Assembly: GCF_009796285.1 (NCBI RefSeq) | Contig: NZ_CP047020.1 | Coordinates: 1,674,001 to 1,738,000 of the forward strand | Length of the DNA stretch: 64,000 bases | Origin: Streptomyces broussonetiae | Lineage (GTDB): Bacteria; Actinomycetota; Actinomycetes; Streptomycetales; Streptomycetaceae | Reading direction: 5' to 3' | Shown: piece after piece, positions 16,896 to 25,204 of the stretch | Numbering within the stretch: position 1 is the stretch's first letter | Layout: each line of letters begins with the position of its first letter | Position numbers and translations under genes: made by a program | The notes under the pieces: generated by a model | Database searches by the model: none | Told to the model about the DNA's origin: nothing | Seen by the model: only the letters and a program-made list of their open reading frames with translations

Positions 16896-19202
16896 ATGCC
16901 TACTCCGAACGCCGTGCCGGCGGAACTCACCAGCTTCGTGGGGCGGCGAAAGGATGTCGCCGCGCTCCGGCAGCTCTTCTCCACGACCCGGCTGGTGACG
17001 CTGACCGGCATCGGCGGGGTCGGCAAGACGCGGCTCGCTCTCCGCGTCGCCGGAGAGATGCAGCGAGCCTTCCCGGACGGTGTCTGTCTGGTGGAACTGG
17101 CGTCGTTGAAAGACCCGGCGCTGCTCCCCCACAGCGTGGTCGACGCTCTCGGGATCAAGGAGCAGTCCCCCCGCTCACCCATGACCGTGCTGCGTGATCA
17201 TCTGGGGCAGCGGCGCATGCTGCTGGTCCTGGACAACTGTGAGCACCTGGTGGACGCGGCCGCGGGCCTGGCAGACCAGGTGCTGCGTGCGGCGCCCGAG
17301 GTGCGGATCCTGGCCACCAGCAGGCAGGCGCTCAGAATCGCCGGGGAGCACATCTACCCCGTCCCACCGCTGCCGACTCCCCCTCCTGATGAGTCCGTCG
17401 AGCCCGGCACGGCGACCCAGTACCCATCGGTCACTCTGTTCGCCGACCGTTCGGCGGCCGTCGTTCCCGGCTTCTCGATCACGCCCGACAACGAAGCGGC
17501 GGTCGTCCGCCTCTGCCGGCGCCTGGAAGGGATCCCGCTGGCCATCGAACTGGCCTCGGTGCGGTTGCGGGTGCTCACCGTCCATGATCTCGCGAGCCGC
17601 TTGGACGACCGGTTCCAGCTCTTGCGGGAGGGCACCCGCAACCTGCCGGAACGGCATCAGACCCTTCAGGCGCTCATCGACTGGAGCTATGACCTGTGCA
17701 CCCCGAACGAGCAGAGGCTGTGGGCGCGGGCGTCCGTCTTCGTCGGTGGGTTCAGCACCGACGCGCTCGAGGCGGTGTGCACCGATGAGGCGCTCCCCCG
17801 GCATGCGGTTCTCGACACCGTCGCCGGCCTCGTCGACAAGTCGATCTTCATTCGCGAGGAGCAGGGAGAGTACGTCCGCTTCCGCATGCTGGAAACCATC
17901 CGTGCGTACGGCCAGGCCCGGCTCTCGGAGTCGGGCCTGGAACCGGCCCTCCGCCGGCGGCACCGCGACCGGTACCGGCAACTCATGGAGGTGGCGGGGG
18001 ACGAGTGGAGCGGCCCGCGGCAGCGGGAGTGGGCGAGCAGGCTTCAGTTGGAGCTCCCGAACCTGCGGCACGCACTGGAATACTGCCTGTCCCAGCCCGG
18101 TGAGGCGCGTACCGGACTGCGCATGGCGGCGGCGCCCTGGCTATGGCTGGCGATGGGGTACCCCACCGAGGCCAGGCTGTGGCTGGGCCGAGCGTTGGCG
18201 CTCGACGCGGAGCCCAGCCGCGAACGGGCCTGGGCGCTTGCCACCGTGGCGTACATCGCCGCATGCCAGGGAGACGAGGCTGCGGCAGCGGAGTCGGCCG
18301 AGGACGCCCGAAAGGTCGCCGTCCACCTGAACGACCCCGCCGCGCTCGCCTATGCCACGCACGTGCGCGGACTGAGCAAGTTTCTCAGCACGGACCTGTC
18401 CGGCGCGATCCCCCTGTTCAACGAGGCCCTCGAGCAGTACGCCGAGACCAAAACACCCGTCCACTATCCGAACAACCTCCGGACGGAGTTGGCAGCGGCC
18501 CTCATCCTCCTGGGCGAACTCGACAAAGCCGCGGAGATCATCGAGGAGTTGTTCCGGCGCTGCACAGCGGCCGGCGATCAGTGGGTGCTGTCATGGGTGC
18601 TGTGGGGGCGCGGATTCCTGCGCTTGATTCACGGCGAGCTCGACGCGGCGGAAGCCGACTTGTGCGAGGCGCTCAGGATCAAGAGGTTCTTCCACGACAC
18701 CCTTGGGATGGCGCTCGCACTCGACGTACTCGCCTGGACCACGGCGGCGAAGGGCAACGCCGAGCGAGCCGCCACGTTGTTCGGCGGGGCGAACCCCCTG
18801 TGGCAGACCCTCGGAGCCCCGCTGTTCGGCTGGACGCTCCTGCTCGCACAGCGAGCCAAGTTCGAGACGATGGCGCGGGACAAGATGGGGGACGCCCAGT
18901 TCGACGCGGCTCTCGAACGTGGCAGTGCCCTGACCACCGAGGAAACGCTCGCCCTCGCCCTGCGAGAGCGCACACAGCCCGCAAGCGATGCGCCACGTCC
19001 TGCTTCGACGCTGACCCGGCGTGAACGAGAGGTGGCCGAACTGGTGGCGCAGGGCCTGTCCAACAAGGACATCGCGGCACAGCTGGTCATTTCGCTGCGG
19101 ACCGCGGAAGGGCATGTCGAGAAGATCCTCACCAAGCTCGGCTTCAACACGCGTACCCAGATCGCGAGCTGGGTCGTGCAGAGACAGTCCGAGCGGACGT
19201 GA
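16896..19202 (+). CDS. STAND ATPase/LuxR transcriptional regulator
   Basis: 768 residues from ATG 16896 (an earlier in-frame codon at 16842 lacks a binding site). N-terminal NB-ARC-type NTPase with Walker A GIGGVGKT, Walker B MLLVLDNCEHL and the GIPLAIELAS motif. A winged-helix region (TLQALIDWSYDLCTPNEQRL) and ~400 residues of TPR-like helices follow. It ends in a LuxR HTH (LTRREREVAELVAQGLSNKD, then RTAEGHVEKILTKLGF). Such signal-transduction ATPases sense ligands or partner proteins and activate transcription. It sits among regulators beside the mft locus. It is a plausible reader of the CAGGTA boxes (inference). Confidence 0.9.
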   Translation: MPTPNAVPAELTSFVGRRKDVAALRQLFSTTRLVTLTGIGGVGKTRLALRVAGEMQRAFPDGVCLVELASLKDPALLPHSVVDALGIKEQSPRSPMTVLRDHLGQRRMLLVLDNCEHLVDAAAGLADQVLRAAPEVRILATSRQALRIAGEHIYPVPPLPTPPPDESVEPGTATQYPSVTLFADRSAAVVPGFSITPDNEAAVVRLCRRLEGIPLAIELASVRLRVLTVHDLASRLDDRFQLLREGTRNLPERHQTLQALIDWSYDLCTPNEQRLWARASVFVGGFSTDALEAVCTDEALPRHAVLDTVAGLVDKSIFIREEQGEYVRFRMLETIRAYGQARLSESGLEPALRRRHRDRYRQLMEVAGDEWSGPRQREWASRLQLELPNLRHALEYCLSQPGEARTGLRMAAAPWLWLAMGYPTEARLWLGRALALDAEPSRERAWALATVAYIAACQGDEAAAAESAEDARKVAVHLNDPAALAYATHVRGLSKFLSTDLSGAIPLFNEALEQYAETKTPVHYPNNLRTELAAALILLGELDKAAEIIEELFRRCTAAGDQWVLSWVLWGRGFLRLIHGELDAAEADLCEALRIKRFFHDTLGMALALDVLAWTTAAKGNAERAATLFGGANPLWQTLGAPLFGWTLLLAQRAKFETMARDKMGDAQFDAALERGSALTTEETLALALRERTQPASDAPRPASTLTRREREVAELVAQGLSNKDIAAQLVISLRTAEGHVEKILTKLGFNTRTQIASWVVQRQSERT

Positions 19203-19242
19203 ACCACCCTCGTGATGAGGGCGGGGCAGACATCGGACGAGG

Positions 19243-19265
19243 CAGGTACCGGAACAGGTAGTTCC
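19243..19265 (+). promoter_or_regulatory. CAGGTA-type direct-repeat box upstream of RsbW-like gene
   Basis: CAGGTA-CCGGAA-CAGGTA-GTTCC, two CAGGTA units 12 bp apart in the same orientation. It lies 65 bp upstream of ATG 19331 and is nearly identical to 35278-35300. Confidence 0.55.
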
Positions 19266-19330
19266 ACGCTCAATGGCGCGATGCCCGACCGGCAGATTGG
19301 AGGCAGTTCCACCCAAGATCACCGGAGACG

Positions 19331-19807
19331 ATGATCATGTACGTCACGCCCCCCCATGACAGTGACCCTGGCGCCATGGCGCCTTCCGGGATCGCAGGCG
19401 CACGCCCGTCCCTCGGACGCGAAGCCCGCCAGTGGGACCTGCCGCACGCCCCGCAGGCCGCGGGCATCGCGCGCCACCTGGCCCTCGACACGCTGAGGGG
19501 CTGGGGAGTCCGGGAAGACCAAGCCCACCAGGTCGTTCTCGCTGTCTCCGAACTGGTCACCAACGCCGTCGAGCATGCCCTGCCCCCGGTCGCCCTGCAG
19601 CTGGTACCGCCCAACGAGCACCAAACGATCCACGTCGCGGTCACGGACGGTGGCCCGGCGAACGACCGCGGTGCGCGAACCGCCGACTGCGAACCCGACG
19701 AGCACGGGCGCGGAAGCGCCATCATCGGCTTTCTCGCCTCCGCCCGCGGTACGCGCATGTGCGGCAGAAGCGCCACCCACTGGGCGGACCTGCCCCTCAC
19801 CGCCTAG
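19331..19807 (+). CDS. RsbW-like histidine-kinase-fold ATPase (anti-sigma factor family)
   Basis: 158 residues with a single HATPase_c domain: N-box AVSELVTNAVEHA and an IHVAVTDGGP segment followed by a GRGSAIIGFLA-type G-box. ATG 19331 follows CGGAG. Small stand-alone ATPases of this kind in Streptomyces act as anti-sigma or serine kinases in partner-switching. No anti-anti-sigma gene is adjacent, although a truncated PP2C phosphatase lies at 6840-8733. The target is unknown. Confidence 0.85.
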   Translation: MIMYVTPPHDSDPGAMAPSGIAGARPSLGREARQWDLPHAPQAAGIARHLALDTLRGWGVREDQAHQVVLAVSELVTNAVEHALPPVALQLVPPNEHQTIHVAVTDGGPANDRGARTADCEPDEHGRGSAIIGFLASARGTRMCGRSATHWADLPLTA

Positions 19808-19822
19808 CCCGTCGGAGGGACA

Positions 19823-19885
19823 TCCCCCACCTGGGCGGGTTTCGGCCAGCCGCACCATGGGGTGGCCTGAAACTCGCCGTACGTT
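19823..19885 (+). promoter_or_regulatory. MFS transporter promoter: activator box plus -10
   Basis: tcccccacctgggc at 19823-19836, 43 bp, -10 tacgtt at 19880-19885. ATG of the transporter is at 19946. Confidence 0.65.
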
Positions 19886-19945
19886 CGCCCGGCTTCGGCT
19901 GGTTCCTCTGACCGCGAAGGCGGCGAACGACCATGGGAGACGGGC

Positions 19946-21391
19946 ATGACTGAATTCACCGAGTCGGTTGACATACCCAGAGCAGATGCAACGAGCGTCA
20001 CGCCGCGGCGTGGCGCACTGATAGCCATTGCGGCGCTCCTGGCCACTGTGACCAATGCGGTCGCCTTCATGCTCCCGCCGCTCCTGCCGCTGATGCAGCA
20101 GCAGTTCGGGCTCGGGGTGGCGGCGTCGGCCTGGATCTTCACCGCGCTCACGTTGGGCGGCGGAGCAGGCTTCGTCCTCCTTCCACGTCTCACCGACGTG
20201 CTCAACGATCGGACGACCTCGCTGTTGTCCGGTGGCTTCCTGGTCGTCGGTGCGCTCGTGCCTGCCATCGGTGATTCCTACCCGGCGCTCCTGGTCGGGT
20301 CCGCACTCCTCGGGTTCGGTGGCGCCGCACAGCTGCTGCCACTGAGCTTCCTGCGCCGGCACCTGACCGGTAGTGCGGTCGCAACGGCTGTCAGCGTGCT
20401 GATCATGGCTACGGGCTCCGGGACGGTCCTCGGGATGGTCGGTGGCGGACTGACGGTCAAGTACTTGTCGCTCGCGAGCTTCTTCTACATTCTGGCCGCG
20501 GCATTCGCGGTGACCACGGTGGCGCTGCTCATCATCGTCCCCTCGTCCCGGCCGGAGTCGTCCGGACGTATCGGCATCCTCGGAACCGTGTGGCTGATCG
20601 CCTGGGTCACGGCTGTGCTGCTCGCCTTGACCCAGGGCCTCACGTGGAGCGGCACGGCGATCCTCGCGGTCCTGGGCGCGGGTGTAGTCGGCGGCGTCGT
20701 GTGGGGACTGGTCCAGCGCAAGTCCCCCACGGCGGTGTTCGACATCCAGCTGCTGAAGAAGCCCCTGGTCACACCGGCATGTTTCGCCGCTGGAATCTTC
20801 GGCGCCATCGATGCCGCGTTCCTGCTGCTGGTGACCTACTACACCCAGACTCCCGCTGGGGTCGGATACGGACTGGGTGTCGACGCTCTGGGCACCGGCC
20901 TGCTCATGCTGCCGTTCGCGCTGATGATGTTCGTCGGTGGCAAGGCCGCCGAAAGGGCAGTCCAGAAGGGCCGTCCGGCCACCGTCCTCGTCATCGGCAC
21001 CGCGGTCTCCGTCGTGGGGCTCGGCTGGCTCGCCTTCGCCCACGACCAGAGGTGGCAGTACCTCGTCGGTGCCGCCTTCGTCGGCCTCGGCAGCCGAGTG
21101 GGCTACAGCGGCGCCTTCGCCGTGCCGCAGCTGGTCGTCCCCGAGGACAAGGCCGGGATGGCCGCGGGCATGGCGGGCACCACCATGGCCATCGGCTTCG
21201 CGTTCGGATCGGCAGTGGTCACCACGCTGCTCACCTTCGACACCATCCCCAAGATCGGCCTGCCGAAGGAGTACCTCTACACGGTTGGCTACGAGGTCAC
21301 CGTCGGGCTCTCGCTGCTGGTCCTGGTCGTCACGCTCATCTCGCGGCTGCGCCGCGGCGGCGAGCTCACGGCAAGCTCCGTGGAAGCGTAG
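19946..21391 (+). CDS. MFS transporter (DHA2-like, ~14 helices)
   Basis: 481 residues with about 14 hydrophobic helices, starting at ATG 19946 after GGGAGACGG. The order (FMLPPLLPLMQQQFGLGVAA near helix 1, GGAGFVLLPRLTDVLNDRTT between helices 2 and 3, FGGAAQLLPLSFLRR) is typical of proton-driven major facilitator exporters and uptake carriers. It has its own island-type promoter and ends at the strong hairpin 21419-21483. Co-regulation with the catabolic genes suggests uptake of the substrate or export of a toxic intermediate; the direction cannot be told from sequence. Confidence 0.88.
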   Translation: MTEFTESVDIPRADATSVTPRRGALIAIAALLATVTNAVAFMLPPLLPLMQQQFGLGVAASAWIFTALTLGGGAGFVLLPRLTDVLNDRTTSLLSGGFLVVGALVPAIGDSYPALLVGSALLGFGGAAQLLPLSFLRRHLTGSAVATAVSVLIMATGSGTVLGMVGGGLTVKYLSLASFFYILAAAFAVTTVALLIIVPSSRPESSGRIGILGTVWLIAWVTAVLLALTQGLTWSGTAILAVLGAGVVGGVVWGLVQRKSPTAVFDIQLLKKPLVTPACFAAGIFGAIDAAFLLLVTYYTQTPAGVGYGLGVDALGTGLLMLPFALMMFVGGKAAERAVQKGRPATVLVIGTAVSVVGLGWLAFAHDQRWQYLVGAAFVGLGSRVGYSGAFAVPQLVVPEDKAGMAAGMAGTTMAIGFAFGSAVVTTLLTFDTIPKIGLPKEYLYTVGYEVTVGLSLLVLVVTLISRLRRGGELTASSVEA

Positions 21392-21418
21392 CGAGCCGGC
21401 CTGGCGGGAGCTCGTGCA

Positions 21419-21483
21419 CCACACGCCGCGCGTTCGGAGTCAGCCGGCCGCAGTCTGGTCCGCTCCGAACGCGCGGCGTGTGG
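21419..21483. terminator. Perfect 21-bp inverted repeat after MFS gene
   Basis: Arms 21419-21439 and 21463-21483 are exactly complementary (ccacacgccgcgcgttcgga...), with a 23-nt loop. It starts 27 bp after the MFS stop. It is likely a strong terminator isolating the next promoter, whose box begins at 21504. Confidence 0.7.
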
Positions 21484-21503
21484 CCGTCCGGCCGCGGTGC
21501 ACA

Positions 21504-21565
21504 CCCCCCACTCGGGCAAGGTCTTCGCCCGGCCGCACCCAACAGCCCCATATGCCACCTACGTT
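21504..21565 (+). promoter_or_regulatory. Thioesterase promoter: activator box plus -10
   Basis: ccccccactcgggc at 21504-21517, 42 bp, -10 tacgtt at 21560-21565. The gene starts at 21592, so the leader is only about 20 nt. Confidence 0.6.
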
Positions 21566-21591
21566 GCGCGAAATGCCAATGGAGGTGGAGC

Positions 21592-22056
21592 GTGCCTGTA
21601 CCCGGCAATGCAGCAAAGCGTCACATCATCGCAGTCAACGGCTCTGACGTGTGGCGGAGCGAATTCCGCCTGCGATTCGGCGATTTCGACGGCCTCGGCC
21701 ATCTCACGGCGTCGGTCTACCTCGCCTTTTTCGAGGAGACCCGCTCGGCCTGGATGACCGGAACGCTCGGCGTCGCGTATCCGACCTATGTGGTGGCGAC
21801 CCAGCACATCGAGTACCTGCACGAGGTCACGCCCGACGATGGAGCCGTGAGCGTCGAACTGGCCCTGCGTGAGGTGCGGACCTCCAGCTTCCGTGTGGTG
21901 GAGCACTTGACGACGGCAGGCTACCTCTGTGCTCGTTCGACAGCGACGCTCGCGATGTGGGACATGGAGCGCCGCCAGTCTCGGCCGATCACCCCGGACG
22001 AGCGCGCCGTGTTCGAGGCATACCTGGCAGAGCCGACGCACCCGATGACGCCCTGA
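21592..22056 (+). CDS. Acyl-CoA thioesterase, 4HBT hotdog family
   Basis: 154 residues from GTG 21592, which follows GGAGGTGGAGC. Hotdog-fold motif RLRFGDFDGLGHLTASVYLA (Asp near the start of the helix) and a strand segment ATQHIEYLHEV fit 4-hydroxybenzoyl-CoA-type thioesterases. It would hydrolyse an acyl-CoA formed by the adjacent beta-oxidation enzymes. It is monocistronic, or transcribed into the thiolase operon 135 bp downstream, which has its own promoter. A decayed relative appears on the minus strand near 40.1-40.3 kb. Confidence 0.8.
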   Translation: MPVPGNAAKRHIIAVNGSDVWRSEFRLRFGDFDGLGHLTASVYLAFFEETRSAWMTGTLGVAYPTYVVATQHIEYLHEVTPDDGAVSVELALREVRTSSFRVVEHLTTAGYLCARSTATLAMWDMERRQSRPITPDERAVFEAYLAEPTHPMTP

Positions 22057-22088
22057 CGTGCTGCGCAACGCACCGACTCACCCCGCCA

Positions 22089-22149
22089 TCCCCCAGCCGG
22101 GCAAGGTTCCGAGCGCCCTCGCTCATGTCATCAGCTCCCGTCGTACGTT
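22089..22149 (+). promoter_or_regulatory. Thiolase operon promoter: activator box plus -10
   Basis: tcccccagccgggc at 22089-22102, 41 bp, -10 tacgtt at 22144-22149. Predicted start of transcription is near 22156, just before the palindrome at 22161. Confidence 0.65.
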
Positions 22150-22160
22150 CGCCGCACCAC

Positions 22161-22175
22161 AAGCAAGCGCTTAGT
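22161..22175. promoter_or_regulatory. Candidate TetR-type operator at thiolase start site
   Basis: aagcaagcgcttagt, a partial palindrome centred on aagcgctt, just downstream of the predicted transcription start. The reverse strand ACTAAGCGCTTGCTT resembles the sequence at 31350-31366 upstream of an acyl-CoA dehydrogenase. The position would suit a repressor. Confidence 0.45.
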
Positions 22176-22191
22176 CAATCAGGGAGTGCCC

Positions 22192-23409
22192 ATGCCCGAG
22201 GCCGTCATCGTCGCCACAGCCCGCTCGCCGATCGGCCGGGCCGGCAAGGGGTCGCTCCGGGAGATGCGTCCCGACGATCTGACCGTGCAGATGGTGCGGG
22301 CGGCACTGGCCAAGGTGCCGCAGCTCGACCCCACCGAGATCGACGACCTGGTACTGGGGTGCGGCCAGCCCGGTGGCGAGTCCGGTTTCAACATGGCCCG
22401 GATCGTCGCGGTGCTGGCCGGTCTGGACTCGGTGCCCGGAACCACGGTCAACCGCTACTGCTCGTCCAGCCTGCAGAGCACTCGGATGGCGATGCACGCG
22501 ATCAAGGCCGGTGAGGGCGACGTCTTCATATCCGCCGGGGTCGAGACGGTCAGCCGGTTCTTCAAGGGCAACGCCGACGGTCTGCCGGACACCGAGAACC
22601 CGGTCTTCGCCGAGGCGCAGGCGCGCACGGAGAAGCTCGCCTCCGGTGGAGGAACCTGGGTCGATCCGCGCACCGAGGGCGCTCTGCCCGACGTCTACAT
22701 CGCGATGGGGCAGACCGCGGAGAACGTCGCCCAGTCCACGGGGGTGACGCGCGAGGACCAGGACGCCTTCGCGGTGCGTTCGCAGAATCTGGCGGAGCAG
22801 GCCATCGCCGACGGCTTCTGGGCGCGTGACATCACGCCGGTGACCCTGCCCGACGGCAGTCAGATCGTCCGGGACGACGGCCCGCGTCCCGGCGTCACTC
22901 TGGAGGCGGTCTCCGCGCTCGAGCCGGTCTTCCGCCCTGACGGCACCGTCACCGCGGGCAACTGCTGCTCTCTCAACGACGGCGCCGCGGCACTCGTGAT
23001 CATGTCCGACACCAAGGCGAAGCAGCTCGGCATCACGCCGCTGGCCCGCATCGTCAGTACGGGGGTCACCGGTCTGTCCCCGGAGATCATGGGCCTCGGG
23101 CCGGTGGAGGCGTCGAAGCAGGCCCTGCGCCGGGCCGGTCTCACCATCGACGACATCGACCTAGTCGAGATCAACGAGGCGTTCGCCGCCCAGGTGATTC
23201 CGTCGGCCCGGGAGCTGGGCATCGACTTCGACCGGCTCAACGTCAACGGCGGCGCGATCGCCGTGGGCCACCCTTTCGGCATGACCGGCGCCCGCATCAC
23301 CAGCACCCTGATCAACTCCCTGCAGTACCACGACAAGCAGTTCGGCCTGGAGACCATGTGCGTCGGCGGCGGTCAGGGCATGGCCATGGTGCTGGAGCGG
23401 TTGTCGTGA
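22192..23409 (+). CDS. Acetyl-CoA acyltransferase (thiolase)
   Basis: 405 residues from ATG 22192 after AGGGAG. All thiolase catalytic elements are present: acyl-binding Cys in NRYCSSSLQS, GGAIAVGHPFGMTGAR with the active-site His, and the proton-exchanging Cys in MCVGGGQGMA. It cleaves 3-ketoacyl-CoA with CoA to acetyl-CoA and a shortened acyl-CoA, the last step of beta-oxidation. First gene of the run thiolase, truncated SDR, SDR, MaoC, APH-like, acyl-CoA dehydrogenase. Confidence 0.95.
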   Translation: MPEAVIVATARSPIGRAGKGSLREMRPDDLTVQMVRAALAKVPQLDPTEIDDLVLGCGQPGGESGFNMARIVAVLAGLDSVPGTTVNRYCSSSLQSTRMAMHAIKAGEGDVFISAGVETVSRFFKGNADGLPDTENPVFAEAQARTEKLASGGGTWVDPRTEGALPDVYIAMGQTAENVAQSTGVTREDQDAFAVRSQNLAEQAIADGFWARDITPVTLPDGSQIVRDDGPRPGVTLEAVSALEPVFRPDGTVTAGNCCSLNDGAAALVIMSDTKAKQLGITPLARIVSTGVTGLSPEIMGLGPVEASKQALRRAGLTIDDIDLVEINEAFAAQVIPSARELGIDFDRLNVNGGAIAVGHPFGMTGARITSTLINSLQYHDKQFGLETMCVGGGQGMAMVLERLS

Positions 23410-23416
23410 TCAGGCG

Positions 23417-23968
23417 CTTCGAAGGCAGGTCGTCACGCGTGCACTCGACTCGTTCGGCAGCGCCGACCTGCTCGTCAACAACACCGGAATCAACCCGGTG
23501 TACGGCCCGCTCATGACGCTGGATCTCGACGTCGCCCGCAAGATCGTCGAGGTCAACTGCCTCGCCGCGCTGTCGTGGACCCAGCAGATGTACCGGGCGT
23601 GGATGTCCGCGCACGGCGGCGCCGTCGTCAACGTCTCCTCGGTCGCCGCCGTCCGCCCCGCGCCCGGCATCGGCCTGTACGGCGCCAGCAAGGCGATGCT
23701 CACCCACCTCACCGAAGAACTCGCTGTCGAACTGGGCCCGGACATCCGGGTCAACGCGGTGGCCCCGGCCGTAGTCAAGACCAAGTTCGCCACCGCGCTC
23801 TACGACGGCCGTGAGGACGAGGCCGCCGCGGCCTACCCGCTCAAGCGGCTCGGTGTCCCGGAGGACATCGGCGGCACGGTGGCCTTCCTGCTCTCCGACG
23901 ACGCCGCCTGGATCACCGGCCAGGTCCTGGTCGTCGACGGCGGTGTGACCCTCACCGGCGCCGGCTGA
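23417..23968 (+). pseudogene. Short-chain dehydrogenase lacking its N-terminal NAD-binding part
   Basis: Coding resemblance begins 8 bp after the thiolase stop at ALRRQVVTRALDSFGSADLL and runs to TGA 23968. The catalytic Asn region (NNTG), Ser (VNVSSVAAV) and Tyr-x-x-x-Lys (YGASK) are intact, as is the end GQVLVVDGG. The first ~85 residues, with the TGxxxGIG nucleotide-binding loop, are missing. The first available ATG is 23498. A deletion between thiolase and SDR apparently removed the start. The protein should be non-functional as a dehydrogenase, and the intact SDR next door could compensate. Confidence 0.8.
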
Positions 23969-24002
23969 TGGCGCCCACCCTTCTTCCCACAGGAGCGAAC
24001 TG

Positions 24003-24758
24003 ATGACCACCACCCGTACCGCCATCGTCACCGGCGCGGCCCGAGGCATCGGGGCCGACGTCGCCCAACGGCTGGCCGCCGACGGCCTCGCCGTGGCGGT
24101 CGTCGACCTCGACGAGAGCGCCTGCAAGCCGGTCGTCGAGCGGATCGAGGCCGCCGGAGGCCGGGCGCTGGCGGTCGGCGTCGACGTGAGCGACGAGCCG
24201 GGCGTACAGACCGCCGTGCAGCGGATCGCCGAGGAACTGGGCGATCCGACCGTGCTCGTCAACAACGCCGGCATCATCCGGGACAACCTGCTGTTCAAGA
24301 TGACCGCCACCGACTGGGACGCGGTGATGAACGTGCACCTGCGCGGATCGTTCCTGATGTCCCGCGGGGTGCAGAGTTACATGACGAAGGCCGGCTGGGG
24401 CCGCATCGTGAACCTCTCCAGCACGTCGGCGCTCGGCAACAAGGGCCAGGCCAACTACGCCGCGGCCAAGGCCGGGCTGCAGGGTTTCACCAAGACGCTC
24501 GCGCTGGAGCTGGGGAAGTTCGGCGTGACCGCCAACGCGATCGCACCCGGATTCATCGAGACGGAGATGACCGCCGCCACCGCGCAGCGGATGGGCATGT
24601 CCTTCGACGACTTCAGGAAGGCCGTGACGGCGCAGATCCCGGTGGCGCGCAGCGGTCTGCCGAAGGATATCGCGCACGCCGTGTCGTTCTTCGTCAGCGA
24701 GGACGCAGGATACGTCTCCGGCCAGGTGCTCTACGTCGCCGGAGGGCCGCAGGCGTGA
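24003..24758 (+). CDS. SDR-family 3-hydroxyacyl-CoA/ACP dehydrogenase (FabG-like)
   Basis: 251 residues, classical SDR. NAD(P) loop VTGAARGIG, NNAG, catalytic Ser in NLSSTSALG, YAAAK, and the VSGQVLYVAGG terminus. ATG 24003 follows ACAGGAG. The Asp after the second strand (VVDLDE) suggests NAD+ preference. In this operon it most likely oxidises 3-hydroxyacyl-CoA made by the adjacent MaoC hydratase. It overlaps the MaoC GTG by 4 bp. Confidence 0.92.
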   Translation: MTTTRTAIVTGAARGIGADVAQRLAADGLAVAVVDLDESACKPVVERIEAAGGRALAVGVDVSDEPGVQTAVQRIAEELGDPTVLVNNAGIIRDNLLFKMTATDWDAVMNVHLRGSFLMSRGVQSYMTKAGWGRIVNLSSTSALGNKGQANYAAAKAGLQGFTKTLALELGKFGVTANAIAPGFIETEMTAATAQRMGMSFDDFRKAVTAQIPVARSGLPKDIAHAVSFFVSEDAGYVSGQVLYVAGGPQA

Positions 24759-25204
24759 AGGTCTTCCGGGGCTTCGAAGAACTGCGGAACGCCGTCGGCA
24801 CCCACCTCGGGTACTCGGACTGGCACACCGTCACCCAGCAGCAGATCGACACCTTCGCCGACGCCACCGGCGACCACCAGTGGATCCACGTGGACGTGGA
24901 GAAGGCGGCGGCCGGACCCTTCGCCGGCACCATCGCGCACGGCTATCTGACGCTGTCGCTGGTGCCGATGCTGGTCTGGCAGGTCTACCGGGTCGAGGGG
25001 GTGTCGATGGGCGTCAACTACGGCGCGAACAAGGTCCGCTTCCCGTCTCCCGTGCCGGTCGACTCCAAGGTGCGCGCCGGCGTCGAGCTCCTGTCGGTGG
25101 AACCTGGCGGCGGTGGGTACCGCGTCACGACCCGGGTCACCATCGAGCGCCAGGGCGCGGGCAAGCCCGCCTGCGTGGCCGAGACGGTGAGCGTGGTGGC
25201 CTGA
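24755..25204 (+). CDS. MaoC-family enoyl-CoA hydratase
   Basis: 149-residue single hotdog domain with the hydratase motif FADATGDHQWIHVD (catalytic Asp and His) and GTIAHGYLTLSL. It would hydrate trans-2-enoyl-CoA to (R)-3-hydroxyacyl-CoA, between the acyl-CoA dehydrogenase and the SDR. GTG 24755 overlaps the SDR stop and its own stop overlaps the next ATG, both signs of coupled translation. Confidence 0.92.
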   Translation: MKVFRGFEELRNAVGTHLGYSDWHTVTQQQIDTFADATGDHQWIHVDVEKAAAGPFAGTIAHGYLTLSLVPMLVWQVYRVEGVSMGVNYGANKVRFPSPVPVDSKVRAGVELLSVEPGGGGYRVTTRVTIERQGAGKPACVAETVSVVA

